A DNA stretch of 21,375 nt from Apostichopus californicus (lineage: Eukaryota > Echinodermata > Holothuroidea > Aspidochirotida > Stichopodidae), in assembly GCA_020650975.1 (NCBI GenBank), contig JAIPMN010040924.1, forward strand, positions 1-21,375, written 5' to 3'. Shown piece after piece: positions 10,093 through 19,405 of the stretch; positions within the stretch are counted from its first letter, which is position 1, and every line of letters begins with the position of its first letter. The position numbers were made by a program, and so were the translations under genes. The notes beneath the pieces were generated by a model. That model was not told the DNA's origin. It worked only from the letters and a program-made list of their open reading frames with translations, and ran no database searches.

Positions 10093-10395
10093 GAGAGCGT
10101 GATGGACAATTGGCTAAGGCGTCTGACTTGTGATCCAACGATTGCCGGTTCGATTCCTGCCTAGTTCATTACGTTGTGTCCTTGGGCAAGATGCTTTATC
10201 TCAATTGCCTCTCTCCACCCAGGGGTTAAATGGGTACCTGTGAGTCAACTTGTCATTGGGCGCAGTATATAACTGCAGCCGCCTGGAGGGATTGTCTCTG
10301 GGACAGGTTATCATTGACCAGGGGTAACATATTGTCTGTAAAGCGCTTTGAGACCTATTGCTGGTATAAAAGTGGAATATTATTATTATTATTAT
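10093..10395 (+). mobile_element. tRNA-derived SINE, sense copy
   Basis: A short interspersed element with an internal RNA polymerase III promoter. The B box GGTTCGATTCC is perfect (10147-10157). A degraded A box lies at 10103-10113 (TGGACAATTGG). The body contains ttgtgtccttgggcaaga, ttgcctctctccacccagg, attgtctct and aaagcgctttgagacc, and ends in an (ATT)n tail at 10379-10395. A homologous copy lies in the opposite orientation at 18811-19125. The tail stops about 21 nt from the splice donor of the exon at 10417-10488. SINEs like this are moved by LINE enzymes; which LINE served this one cannot be read from the sequence. Confidence 0.88.
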
Positions 10396-10416
10396 GATCA
10401 GCTTTGATGAACTTAC

Positions 10417-10488
10417 CAATGGTTGAAGAGGGCTCTTCTTGACAGGCAATGGTTCACTTGTTGGTACCATACCCATAGGACGATCAGA
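10417..10488 (-). CDS. coiled-coil gene, exon 9 (Pro-rich segment)
   Basis: A 72-nt, phase 0-0 exon on the minus strand. The acceptor is ctctcttcag and the donor gtaagt. It encodes SDRPMGMVPTSEPLPVKKSP followed by LQPL, a proline-rich, non-coiled stretch that follows the end of the coiled coil. An open frame runs past the donor, but the consensus donor and loss of coding character support an exon end here. A SINE lies just beyond the donor. No firm following exon was found before the candidates at 7955-7908 and 7800-7756. Confidence 0.75.
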
Positions 10489-11240
10489 CTGAAGAGAGAA
10501 AATTGAAAGATATCGATTGGTTGTAATTTTAGACAAAACAAAAGGTTATTTTCCAAATACAATTTAAAATAATTTCATTGGTACATTGCAGCAATCCTTT
10601 CTCTTAACAAGACATCTGTATGTTATATGTCATTCATAATTCTGCTTCTGGTAACTTAATGTTAATAACTCTTCCCATGTTATAGCACAGTATCCTGCAC
10701 ATATTGCTGTCACCAACAGTTATTATATGAATGCTCTATGCTAATTAGCAGAGCATGATATTTACCTTAGAGAATTATATTCAGAGAGTAAAATATAAGA
10801 AATAAAAATACTTTTCTCTGAGACTCGGAGCAAACAACCAATTCAAATGTCTGTTGTAATTTCTAGCTGATTTTTTGAGGAAACTGTTAACTCATTAAAG
10901 AAGATTATGTTTTCATTCATGAATTAGCACCAGGTGACAGTCACTTGAGACAATTTTCTAATGCTAATACCACTCTTTACTATCATCTCATATCATGCTT
11001 CAAAGCACTCAAATTGACAGTATGAACAGGTCTAACCTCTATCCGATGGAACAGGATATGTGAAGTGTGAAAAGTGGAAGAGAGGGAGGAGCGGGAGGGG
11101 GGGGGGGGACTGGGCCCCTTCCAAAAACCCACCTGCAGTGAACAGTGAAAAACATACTATAATACTTGATAATTTACATTTGCTATACGCGTTTAGCGCA
11201 AATCTTTTGAGAATTGATGAGATGAAGGAGTTAAACTTAC

Positions 11241-11328
11241 AGCATATGACACAGATACATGGTGTAATGCAGCAGCTTGCTTCTGAAGGGTCTGTCTGAG
11301 GTAACTCTCATCTTTAATAGCATATAAA
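11241..11328 (-). CDS. coiled-coil gene, exon 8 (conserved C-terminal block)
   Basis: An 88-nt exon on the minus strand (1 nt, then 29 codons), with acceptor tttttttttag and donor gtaagt. With the two bases left from exon 7 it gives Ser and then LYAIKDESYLRQTLQKQAAA, LHHVSVSYA. A second acceptor (cctcag) lies 33 nt further in, at 11295/11296, and gives the same phase, so a shorter form lacking 11 codons is possible. I prefer the outer site because of its long pyrimidine tract and because the extra residues continue the helical pattern. The intron on its upstream side contains the 100-bp array. Confidence 0.8.
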
Positions 11329-11643
11329 CTAAAAAAAAAGAAGAAAAAAACATAGCATGAAACATCTTGTAGTGTAGAAATAGATATGACCAAGAACACA
11401 CTAATAGCAAACTGGCATTATGTCCGTTATCCTTATCATTTACTGATAATTATAACATTTGTCCCAAACCTTATATCCACATTAAATACAACTGTTATAA
11501 TATCTTCTCATTTTTTTAAGCAATGGAAAATTGGACAAATGTAAACTGTTGTAGACTACAGGTAGGTGATGTATCAGCTTGAATATTAACAGGATTTTGA
11601 AAAGAAACCAGAATTCTTGAGTTATGACACATCTTGGAACTAA

Positions 11644-12976
11644 CACACTAGGGAGAGTTGTAACACAAACTCAACACACCAGGGAGACTGTTTCTTGTAA
11701 CACTAACTCAACAGACTAACATATTTGCTTCCAATTACTTTCACTCTGTGGAAAATAAAACTAGGGACAGAGTAAACACTAGGGAGACTGTTTCTTGTAA
11801 CACTAACTTAACACACTAACATATTTGCTTCCATTTACATTCACTTGTGGAAAATAAAACTAGGGACAGAGTAAACACTAGGGAGACTGTTTCTTGTAAC
11901 ACTAACTCAACACACTAACATATTTGCTTCCATTTACATTCACTTGTGGAAAATAAAACTAGGGACAGAGTAAACACTAGGGTGACTGTTTCGTGTAACA
12001 CTGACACAACACGCTAATATATTTGCTTCCAATTACATTCACTCTGTGGAAAATAACAATAGGGCCAGAGTAGGCACCGGGGTGACTGTTTCGTGTAACA
12101 CTAACTCAACACGCTAACATATTTGCTTCCAATGACATTCACTTTGTGGAAAATAAAACTAGGGACAGAGTAAACACTAGGGAGGCTGTTTCTTGTAACA
12201 CTATCTCAACACGCTAACATATTTGCTTCCAATTACGTTCACTTTGTGGAAAATAAAACTAGGGACAGAGTAAACACTAGGGAGACTGTTTCTTGTAACA
12301 CTAACTCAACACACTAACATATTTGCTTACATTTACATTCACTTCATGGAAAATAACAATAGGGACAGAGTAGGCACCGGGGTGACTGTTTCGTGTAACA
12401 CTAACTCAACACGCTAACATATTTGCTTCCAATTACATTCACTTTGTGGAAAATAAAACTAGGGACAGAGTAAACACTAGGGAGGCTGTTTCTTGTAACA
12501 CTATCTCAACACGCTAACATATTTGCTTCCAATTACATTCACTCTGTGGAAAATAAAACTAGGGACAGAGTAAACACTAGGGAGACTGTTTCTTGTAACA
12601 CTAACTCAACACTCTAACATATTTGCTTCCAATTACATTCACTTTGTGGAAAATAAAACTAGGGACAGAGTAAACACTAGGGAGGCTGTTTCTTGTAACA
12701 CTATCTCAACACGCTAACATATTTGCTTCCAATTACATTCACTTTGTGGAAAATAAAACTAGGGACAGAGTAAACACTAGGGAGACTGTTTCTTGTAACA
12801 ATATCTCAACATGCTAACATATTTGCTTCCAATTACATTCACTTTGTGGAAAATAAAACTAGGGACAGAGTAAACACTAGGGAGACTGTTTCTTGTAACA
12901 CTAACTCAACACTTTAACATATTTGCTTCCATTTACATTCACTTGTGGAAAATAACACTAGGGACAGAGTAAACAT
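11644..12976. repeat. minisatellite array, 99-100 bp unit, about 13 copies
   Basis: Units begin with agggagactg or a variant at 11681, 11781, 11880, 11979, 12079, 12179, 12279, 12379, 12479, 12579, 12679, 12779 and 12879; a partial unit precedes them (11644-11680). Two units are 99 bp; the others are 100 bp. Typical inner words are tttcttgtaacactaactca, acatatttgcttcc and aaataaaactagggacagag. Variant types are ordered (gggtgactgtttcgtg, then ggaggctg...ctatctc, then ggagactg...ctaactc), which shows that blocks of two and three units were copied together. The array lies in the intron between exons 8 and 7 of the coiled-coil gene and has no long open frame. Confidence 0.95.
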
Positions 12977-14095
12977 CTTCAAGTTGTTGTGAATGTCAGT
13001 TAAGGAGAAAAAAAACCCACAATCATCTTTACCATAAATCATAATGATTCCAGTGAGTGCAAACTCCTCATGGGGCTCTCCAGCCTTACTACATAGGGAT
13101 GCTGTAATATCGATCCTAATGTGTGTAATATGTGCTGTTTACAGATCTTTGAATCAACGTAACACGATCACTTGACAGGACTCACAAGCATGCATACATG
13201 TAAGATGAACTTGCATACATACACTCCCTGGGTAATTGACTAGTTCAAGGTTCCACTTGTGCAGTTTAGCGGAATGAGAAGAAAGTGCTTTGAAAACACA
13301 TGTTCAGGTTCTTAAACACAGTTTGTTTCACTTTAAACTTTGTATATATGTGATTAAAAAGAACTCTTCTTCAATAATTATCAACCACATTGTATATAAT
13401 ACCAGTGATCAACTCACGGTACCGCTTTGATCTACAGTCAGATACAGCATCAAGTCAAGTTTCACTGAACAACATAGGAGTCAGAGCCGTATATTTTTAG
13501 GAGCGATATTACAGCGCCCTCTGTTCATTTTGGGTGTGGATGGTGAACCCCATTCATTAGTATACTAATACTGTTATATTTTGTTCAAGGTTGCCTCCAT
13601 CTCAAAATAAATTTCAGGTAGTCAATTTCTTTTCAGTAATTTATGGTATATCACTGAGTGCAGCACCCGGTACTACCAGGACGAAAGCCACATTGCATAC
13701 ATTCTTTGTATCATACTTTTAAAAGTTTAATCATGGATTTGTCAATGTTGTATACACCAGTCATAAACATCTTCAACTTGTCACAGTTTATGTGGCAGTA
13801 TATAGAGTGACACTGAGTACATAATGGCCCCAGGATAATACTACAATGAAAGAGTTCAGAACAAGATTATGGTCTTATGGAAAGTAAATGAATGGGTTAT
13901 GTCAATGTTCTATAAAACTCAAGCATTATTCCTATCACATCATTTTCAAAATGAAATGAATCGAGAATGTCAGTCAGGATTATTGAATAAACTTTGAGAT
14001 AAAACAGTCCTACTGAGTAGATAAATTTCCTGAAAGTGTCTGGACTCAGTCCTAATATACTGATACTGGTTATAACTCTGGACTAGCATACAGAC
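12977..14095. other. intron sequence, nothing further supported
   Basis: AT-rich sequence between the minisatellite and exon 7. I see no phase-compatible coding exon, no transposon ends and no RNA gene. Confidence 0.5.
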
Positions 14096-14161
14096 CTCTT
14101 TTGTAAAATGGCAAACTTCTTCTCCCACATCTTGGTTGTTCTTGCCAGCTCCTTCTTAAGT
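14096..14161 (-). CDS. coiled-coil gene, exon 7
   Basis: A 66-nt exon on the minus strand (1 nt, 21 codons, 2 nt), with acceptor aaacgtag and donor gtctgt. It encodes LKKELARTTKMWEKKFAILQ and K. The Trp-Glu-Lys-Lys-Phe core is the most distinctive, least generic coiled-coil sequence in the gene and would be the best search probe. The donor is weak (C at position +3), but the two left-over bases AG join exon 8 in frame. Confidence 0.8.
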
Positions 14162-15487
14162 CTACGTTTCAAGAGAAAGATGAACGATTTATTGACACAA
14201 GATGCACATTTTGCTGGTTACATGCAAATTTGCTTAAAAAATTGACTTAACATTTTCGAATAACTTAGAAAATAGAGAATACACACTCAAAGTTACCCTA
14301 TTTTGTTACCTTGCAGGCTACCGAAAAAGATAGGTTTTCCTGGAATCGCTTCATTTGTTTCTATGACAGACGCAAAGAACTTTAAAAGATAATTTTAACT
14401 ATATGCTACATCAAATTCTTGAATTTCGTCCTTTCCTCTGCCATGAAATGACGCCTGTATGGTAACATACTCTAAACAAACTAATCAGCAAAGTTATCAA
14501 TAACAAATTATTTTATACATAAGTTTGATCTGACTTTTTGACTATAAAAAGTTTGTAGTAAACTTGAGTAGACATTCACTCTTGTGTATCCTTATCAAAG
14601 TGCCTGCAGTTATCTGCATAATGAAATCTGTACTAAGGGGATAATCTATTATTTAGATTCTAGATTATCCGAATTATCCTCATATATGTAAAGTTTCATA
14701 TATAACCTAGTCCACAGTTACAGTAATACACAAACGCCTAGAAGAAATTACCTCAAAGCACTCTACAATAGTTCTATTCTGAAACACACTATACAGCCCA
14801 GTAAAGTACAATCTACACTAAACAGTGGCATAGGAGGCTATCAAAAAGTGTGAGGTGGCAAAAATAATCGAGTCGGGTTTTCCCAAAATTAAATTTGTTT
14901 TGTACACACTACAGTGGACTATAGGGGACAAAAAGGATTGAATATTTTATCTCCAAATTTCTACTTTTTCTTCAAGGTATGAGTTTTTTTCATTGCAATA
15001 TTTACTTCTTGACTTTATGTTACAATCTGAGAGAAAAATAAATCGAAAATTAGCCATATAATTATGAGGGTACATGAAACAAAAAATGCACCCTTTGATT
15101 GCCAAACTATTCTTTTATTACTACATAGGAATGGTGGCCATGTAGCTCCTTTACCATCATGCCGTATGCATATGCAAAAGTCTAATGTCACTACTAACTT
15201 TAAGGTCGCCAGCACTGCCGCAAAACTTGAGAGATGAAAACTGGTCATGTTTGGTCAAAATTTAACACTCGTTTTACTGACACCTTCGAAGAATTGATAA
15301 CCTTATTTGACCTGACAAAATACTTGACAATAATTTCAAAGGTAAGAACTCATATGAAAGTAATATTGGAAACTTTCAGCAACACTGGCATGGTAAAATT
15401 TGATGGTAACACATCACCTGCTAAATGTAAATTTACATGTAGTTACTATTATTTTTTTTTTTAAATGATTTGAGCTAGGTAACGTAC
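14162..15487. other. intron sequence with a small perfect hairpin
   Basis: No exon is seen. At 14639-14670 ggataatcta and tagattatcc form 10-nt perfect arms around a 12-nt loop. The open frames at 15015-15464 lack splice-bounded coding character. Confidence 0.45.
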
Positions 15488-15579
15488 CTGTTTATTTCCA
15501 TCCTGAGATTTCTCTCTGTTCTTTGAATCCTGAATAATTCCTCCTCTGACTTTATTGCATTGACTTGCTGAGCTTTCTC
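15488..15579 (-). CDS. coiled-coil gene, exon 6
   Basis: A 92-nt exon on the minus strand (30 codons plus 2 nt), with acceptor tgaaaatag and donor gtacgt. It encodes EKAQQVNAIKSEEELFRIQR then TERNLRMEIN, with Arg completed by exon 7. The residues are charged and heptad-like, with Leu, Ile, Phe and Met at core spacing. The alternative frame, also open over this stretch, gives a Ser-rich non-helical peptide and breaks phase with both neighbours, so it is rejected. Confidence 0.85.
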
Positions 15580-15721
15580 CTATTTTCAGAGAGAGAGATG
15601 TAAATTCAGAAGACATTGACCTCTCTGACCTCTGACTGCACGTATTACTACTTATATTCATCACATACTATGCATCACATATACTTACAATGCCCCATAA
15701 ATTGCACATGACCACGTAGTG

Positions 15722-16087
15722 CTGGGGTAGGCAACCTAGGGCCCGCGGGCCACATGCCGCCCGCCAGTGATTTTTTTGTGGCCTGTGAGATCTCAAGAAA
15801 AAGAAAAAAATCAATTTATTTTACATCATCACAAAAAACGAGCTAGCTGCTTAGAATTTATCAGCACTAATGATGCTGTCAGGTAGGCCTATTAACCCCA
15901 TTAATTATTAACTGTACTGTATTGACATTATGTTTTTGTGAATACAGATTAAGTACACACACCTATTGCTTGAACGTCCTCGGAATCAAAGGTTTGAAAT
16001 CAACAGCAGGTCGTTGGTTAGGTGCGGCCCAGTCAATTTTCACTCCTTATATCTGGCCCATTCATCCAAAAAGCTTGCCCACCCCTG
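15722..16087. mobile_element. hAT-like non-autonomous DNA element, 366 bp
   Basis: The ends are imperfect inverted repeats: CTGGGGTAGGCAACC at 15722-15736 and, on the other strand, CAGGGGTGGGCAAGC at 16087-16073 (3 mismatches of 15). They are flanked by ACGTAGTG (15714-15721) and ACCTAGTG (16088-16095), an 8-bp target duplication with one mismatch. CAGGGGTGGGCAA-type ends plus an 8-bp duplication are characteristic of hAT transposons. Inside are gcccgcgggccac on the left and gtgcggcccagtcaattttc on the right. The frames inside are short, with no transposase motif. It lies in the intron between exons 6 and 5. Confidence 0.82.
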
Positions 16088-16153
16088 ACCTAGTGTGTGT
16101 AATATAATATATATAAACCCCATTGTTTGTCTGATCCTTGTCCCCTCCCCTCC

Positions 16154-16174
16154 CCACACTCCCCCCCCCCCCCG
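16154..16174. repeat. poly-C tract
   Basis: A run of about 15 C within a C-rich stretch (tcccctcccc upstream, 16140-16155). It is a likely slippage site and may be mis-sized in the assembly. Confidence 0.8.
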
Positions 16175-16449
16175 TCCATAATGTCTAATGGATCACACTA
16201 ATGACTGAACAGTTGCTCCAGGTCAGGTTTTAATAAGATTCTATCGATGCACGGATATAGGGCGCATCACAACTCTGAAGTAAAACTAGGAGGTAAATTG
16301 ACAACATTTGAAACTAATCTTCATCACTGGCAAGAAATTGGATGAACAGAGCTGATAAACTATACTGTAATGCGATTGTTGCATCAAATATTCTGAAATA
16401 GTTACCAAACTTGACTGGTGCAGAGAGCAGCGTTTAATGATGCACGTAC

Positions 16450-16557
16450 CTTTGCCCTGAGTGCTGTTTCTGCTTTCTTCTGTTCTTTTAATAATTTGGC
16501 TTTCTCTTGTTCCTGCCGTTGTTGTTCAGCGGCGTGATCCTTGGCTATATTCAGCAT
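16450..16557 (-). CDS. coiled-coil gene, exon 5
   Basis: A 108-nt, phase 0-0 exon on the minus strand (36 codons), with acceptor gtctgatag and donor gtacgt. It encodes MLNIAKDHAAEQQRQEQEKA, KLLKEQKKAETALRAK. It is strongly Gln/Glu/Lys/Ala rich, as in long single-helix or coiled-coil segments. The first codon is ATG, but it follows a splice acceptor and continues the helix from exon 4, so it is read as internal. An alternative start here cannot be excluded. Confidence 0.85.
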
Positions 16558-17331
16558 CTATCAGACAGGCAGTAGCAAAGGTCAAAGATTAATAATTTAC
16601 AGAAAATTATAATTAAATGTAAAATGATAGAAGAGGCATCCACCGAGGTGTTGATGTTGTCATCAACTTTGGACTTCCAAGAAGCATTCAAGAAAACCCG
16701 AAATTTTATCCTATCACGTACCAATATGTACAGTTGTCCTTGAAGGTAGGTGGTTGTGTGTCATTTACCAAAATAACATATTAACCATATTCCAACACAT
16801 TTCAAGTAAGTTATGCAAATTTGATGGTCTCATCATTTTCTTTTTGTGTTCCAACTGGTTTGCAAAGTAGTTCTTGTGCTTAATTAACTTTACATTGTAT
16901 AACTTGTACATATAGCATTTCATCTTATCTTAGAGGGTGCAACATAGCCGATACAGTTATCAGCCAATGATTATAAGAATGTAGGCTAGCCATTGTCTCT
17001 AGTCTGCCTAATAGGGTATATGCCTAGCTACCTCAACTATAACACTGTTGTACGCCTACTCTAGATATTTGTATGGAAGAAGTGTAAAAGACTTTTCAAA
17101 TACATCAAACATTTGTTACGATCACCAGGGCACAGAGATATGTCTAAGTTAAACTCCTGAAAGCCTGAATATAACTGAGGTGGGAGGGAGAGGGTGGTGG
17201 AGGAGGGATGGGGAGCACTCCCCATAGGAAACTCTCTGAAACCTTTGAGAAGTACAATGACTTGTCTGTTGTCTTGATAATCACTGTCTGTTTCTCATTG
17301 CTAGAGAGGAAGGGAAATCAGTAGCACTTAC
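16558..17331. other. intron sequence, nothing supported
   Basis: No exon or element ends are seen. A purine-rich stretch lies at 17178-17217. Confidence 0.5.
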
Positions 17332-17397
17332 ATCCTCTCTTGCCTTCTTCATCTTGTCTTGAATATCTTTCTCCATTTGCATCCTTTGTTTGTCAGC
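17332..17397 (-). CDS. coiled-coil gene, exon 4
   Basis: A 66-nt, phase 0-0 exon on the minus strand, with acceptor tatttcacag and a perfect donor gtaagt. Its 22 codons read ADKQRMQMEKDIQDKMKKAR, ED. It is highly charged and helical and joins exon 3 (LRRI) and exon 5 (MLNIAKD) without a phase break. The open frame that continues upstream and downstream is intronic. Confidence 0.82.
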
Positions 17398-18033
17398 CTG
17401 TGAAATAGAGATCAATACCACTTCATTGAAACAGGTAGTGAAACAAGTCATTAAGGATACATCACTGTGCACATCACCAAATACAAGTAGCTGTGCCCTA
17501 CGTAAGGGTAAAAGAGGTTCAAAGACCATTTTGGGAAGGGGCAGAGAAGCAAAGATGAAGGGAAAGTGGGTCGGGAACAACAAGGGAAAGTGAAGGGGAG
17601 AGAGATTGGAGGTTGAAGGTTCCAAATGAACTGCAAATTGTGTGAACTGTAGTTGCGAACCCTAGGGGTTCCCTACAGTGGATTTTATAATATTCTTTCA
17701 AAACATCCTTTTTACATTTCATCAACAACTTGCAGCAATTTTCCCAAACATACCAAATAATTCATCAGAATATGATTACAATTTATCCACGTATAAGTCA
17801 TTCCCTAGCATTTTCTGACTCAAGGATCACTGACTCACAGATTAATTTATGAATGCAATCAGTTTTCACAGATCTGTCACCCCAGTTAATTTTGTGTCGT
17901 TAGTATTATCCAGGACGAAACCAAAACAATAATTCAAATTACAAATTATCCTAAAACCAAAACTTGAACAGCTAAGCTAACAACAACATATTTATGTGAT
18001 TGTTATAGGAAACCCTCAATGCCATTCACTACA

Positions 18034-18568
18034 TTAAAGCAGCATTTTGCGTTGAGTCACAATTTTTCCTCAATTTTTGAGTTTTTATCATAATACAATC
18101 ACAAACGACCAAAGTAAGACTTTCTCATATTTTTTACCCCACGGTGAACGGTAATTAGCAAGTAATTAAGGCTATTATACGATTCTGACATTTGTGTCTC
18201 CCAGACACATCTGATCAGTATTTATCACATGCAGCACTGCAAAACCGCCAATTCAAATTCAACCAATCAGTGCACACATGTTTATGTATGACCTTGGGCT
18301 AAGAATAGACTCCCTCAGCTTCGGTACGCTATTAGTAGTGCAGTAAAGTATACACACACGCAGGCCGACAAGGTTCCTATAGGTGGGAGGAGTGTATCAA
18401 AGCCAAAGATTCAAAATACGAATGTCAGAAAAATGTCATTTTTTTGCACTTTTCGGGAATATTTTGAGTTGAAACTTTTCAGTTAGCTTAGTTTACTTCA
18501 TTGGTATAGTATCATATAATATCCTAGGATTGGAAAATCTGGAGAATCAACGCAAATTGCTGCTTTAA
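18034..18568. mobile_element. TTAA-target non-autonomous DNA element (Kolobok/piggyBac-type), 535 bp with targets
   Basis: TTAA occurs at both borders (18034-18037 and 18565-18568). Directly inside are 18-bp inverted repeats: AGCAGCATTTTGCGTTGA at 18038-18055 and, on the opposite strand, AGCAGCAATTTGCGTTGA at 18564-18547, with one mismatch. A TTAA duplication marks piggyBac and Kolobok elements; which one is uncertain because the ends do not begin with the CCC/CCT typical of piggyBac. No transposase frame is present, so it would be a MITE. It lies in the intron between exons 4 and 3. Confidence 0.85.
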
Positions 18569-18582
18569 GTAAGAGTAACACC

Positions 18583-18811
18583 TGTTACCACCATCAATAT
18601 CATCTTCACTACCACCACCATCATCAATACCACCACCATCACCACTAACATCTTTGCCACCATCACCTCCATCAACAACAGTCACCACCATTAACAGCTT
18701 CACCACAACCATCAAACACTTTGCCACCATCTACAAATCACCACCACCTTCACTATCTTCACCACCTTTACCACCATCATCATCACCATCACTACCACTA
18801 CCACTACTACT
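18583..18811. repeat. CCA/CAT-rich imperfect trinucleotide tract
   Basis: About 230 bp of ccaccatca, ccatcaccac and similar words, imperfect throughout. The open frames on it (Thr/Pro/His-rich or Gly/Asp-rich) are artefacts of the repeat. It starts where the (ATT)n tail of the SINE at 18811-19125 ends and so may have grown from that tail. Confidence 0.9.
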
Positions 18812-19125
18812 TAATAATAATAATATTGAGGATTTATAAAGTGCAGACATATCCACCAATAAGGGTGCTCATGGCGCATCACAATATTACCCTGGTCAGC
18901 AATAACCTGTCAAACATAGAGACAATCCCACCACATGGCAGCAGCTAAACAGCGCCCAACTTACAGTTTTATCTCACAATTCCCCATTTATACACCTGGG
19001 TGAAGAGAGGCAATGGAGATAAAGTGCTTTGCCCAAGGACACAACGCAATGATCTGGCCAGGACTCGAACCTGCAATCCTTAGATCACACGTCCACTGCC
19101 TTGACCACTTGACCATAACGCTCTC
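18811..19125 (-). mobile_element. tRNA-derived SINE, minus-strand copy
   Basis: The reverse complement is homologous to the SINE at 10093-10395 along its length: gagagcgt at the head, a ttgtgtccttgggcaa block, ttgcctctcttcacccagg, attgtctct and an (ATT)n-type tail at 18812-18825. Pol III boxes are better preserved here: A box TGGTCAAGTGG (19115-19105) and B box GGTTCGAGTCC (19071-19061). It lies in the sense orientation of the coiled-coil gene, in the intron after exon 3. Confidence 0.88.
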
Positions 19126-19133
19126 TCTATTAC

Positions 19134-19146
19134 TTCTCTACTTCTT

Positions 19147-19218
<72 letters not shown>

Positions 19219-19338
19219 TACTACTACTACTACCACTACCACTACCACTACCACTACTACTACTAAAACCACTACTACTACTACCACTACTAATAGTACT
19301 ACTAAAACCACTACTACTAAAACCACTACTACTACTTA
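19134..19338. repeat. (CTA)n microsatellite touching a splice donor
   Basis: A nearly pure CTA tract (about 19149-19216) grades into imperfect CTA/CCA/AAA triplets up to 19338. Read on the minus strand, it forms the start of the intron after exon 3: gtaagtagtagtagtgg. The long poly-Tyr, poly-Thr and poly-Val frames it gives are not genes. Confidence 0.95.
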
Positions 19339-19339
19339 C

Positions 19340-19405
19340 AATTCTTCTCAGTGATGACATCTCTTGTGCAGTATTGGCTTGCTGTTCTTCCATCTCAGAT
19401 TCCAG
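19340..19405 (-). CDS. coiled-coil gene, exon 3
   Basis: A 66-nt, phase 0-0 exon on the minus strand, with acceptor tatgtgtag and perfect donor gtaagt. Its 22 codons read LESEMEEQQANTAQEMSSLR, RI. The heptad pattern (L, M, M, L) continues the coil. The intron starts directly in the (AGT)n microsatellite. Confidence 0.85.

Noticed and set aside
10093-10170. A functional tRNA gene
   Set aside because: A and B boxes are present but the acceptor and anticodon stems do not pair and the sequence runs into a SINE body and (ATT)n tail.
11644-12976. CRISPR-like array
   Set aside because: The 99-100 bp unit is repeated in full with no constant-repeat and variable-spacer pattern; it is a minisatellite.
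15922-16107. 61-residue plus-strand frame inside the hAT-like element
   Set aside because: It covers the non-coding right half of the element and its inverted end; there is no transposase motif.
17390-17728. Several overlapping frames on both strands
   Set aside because: Purine-rich, low-complexity intron; only the 66-nt exon at 17332-17397 is splice-bounded and phase-compatible.
19013-19393. Long open frames of poly-Tyr/Thr (+) and poly-Val/Ser (-)
   Set aside because: They are translations of the (CTA)n microsatellite; only the 66-nt exon at 19340-19405 within the minus frame has coding character and splice sites.
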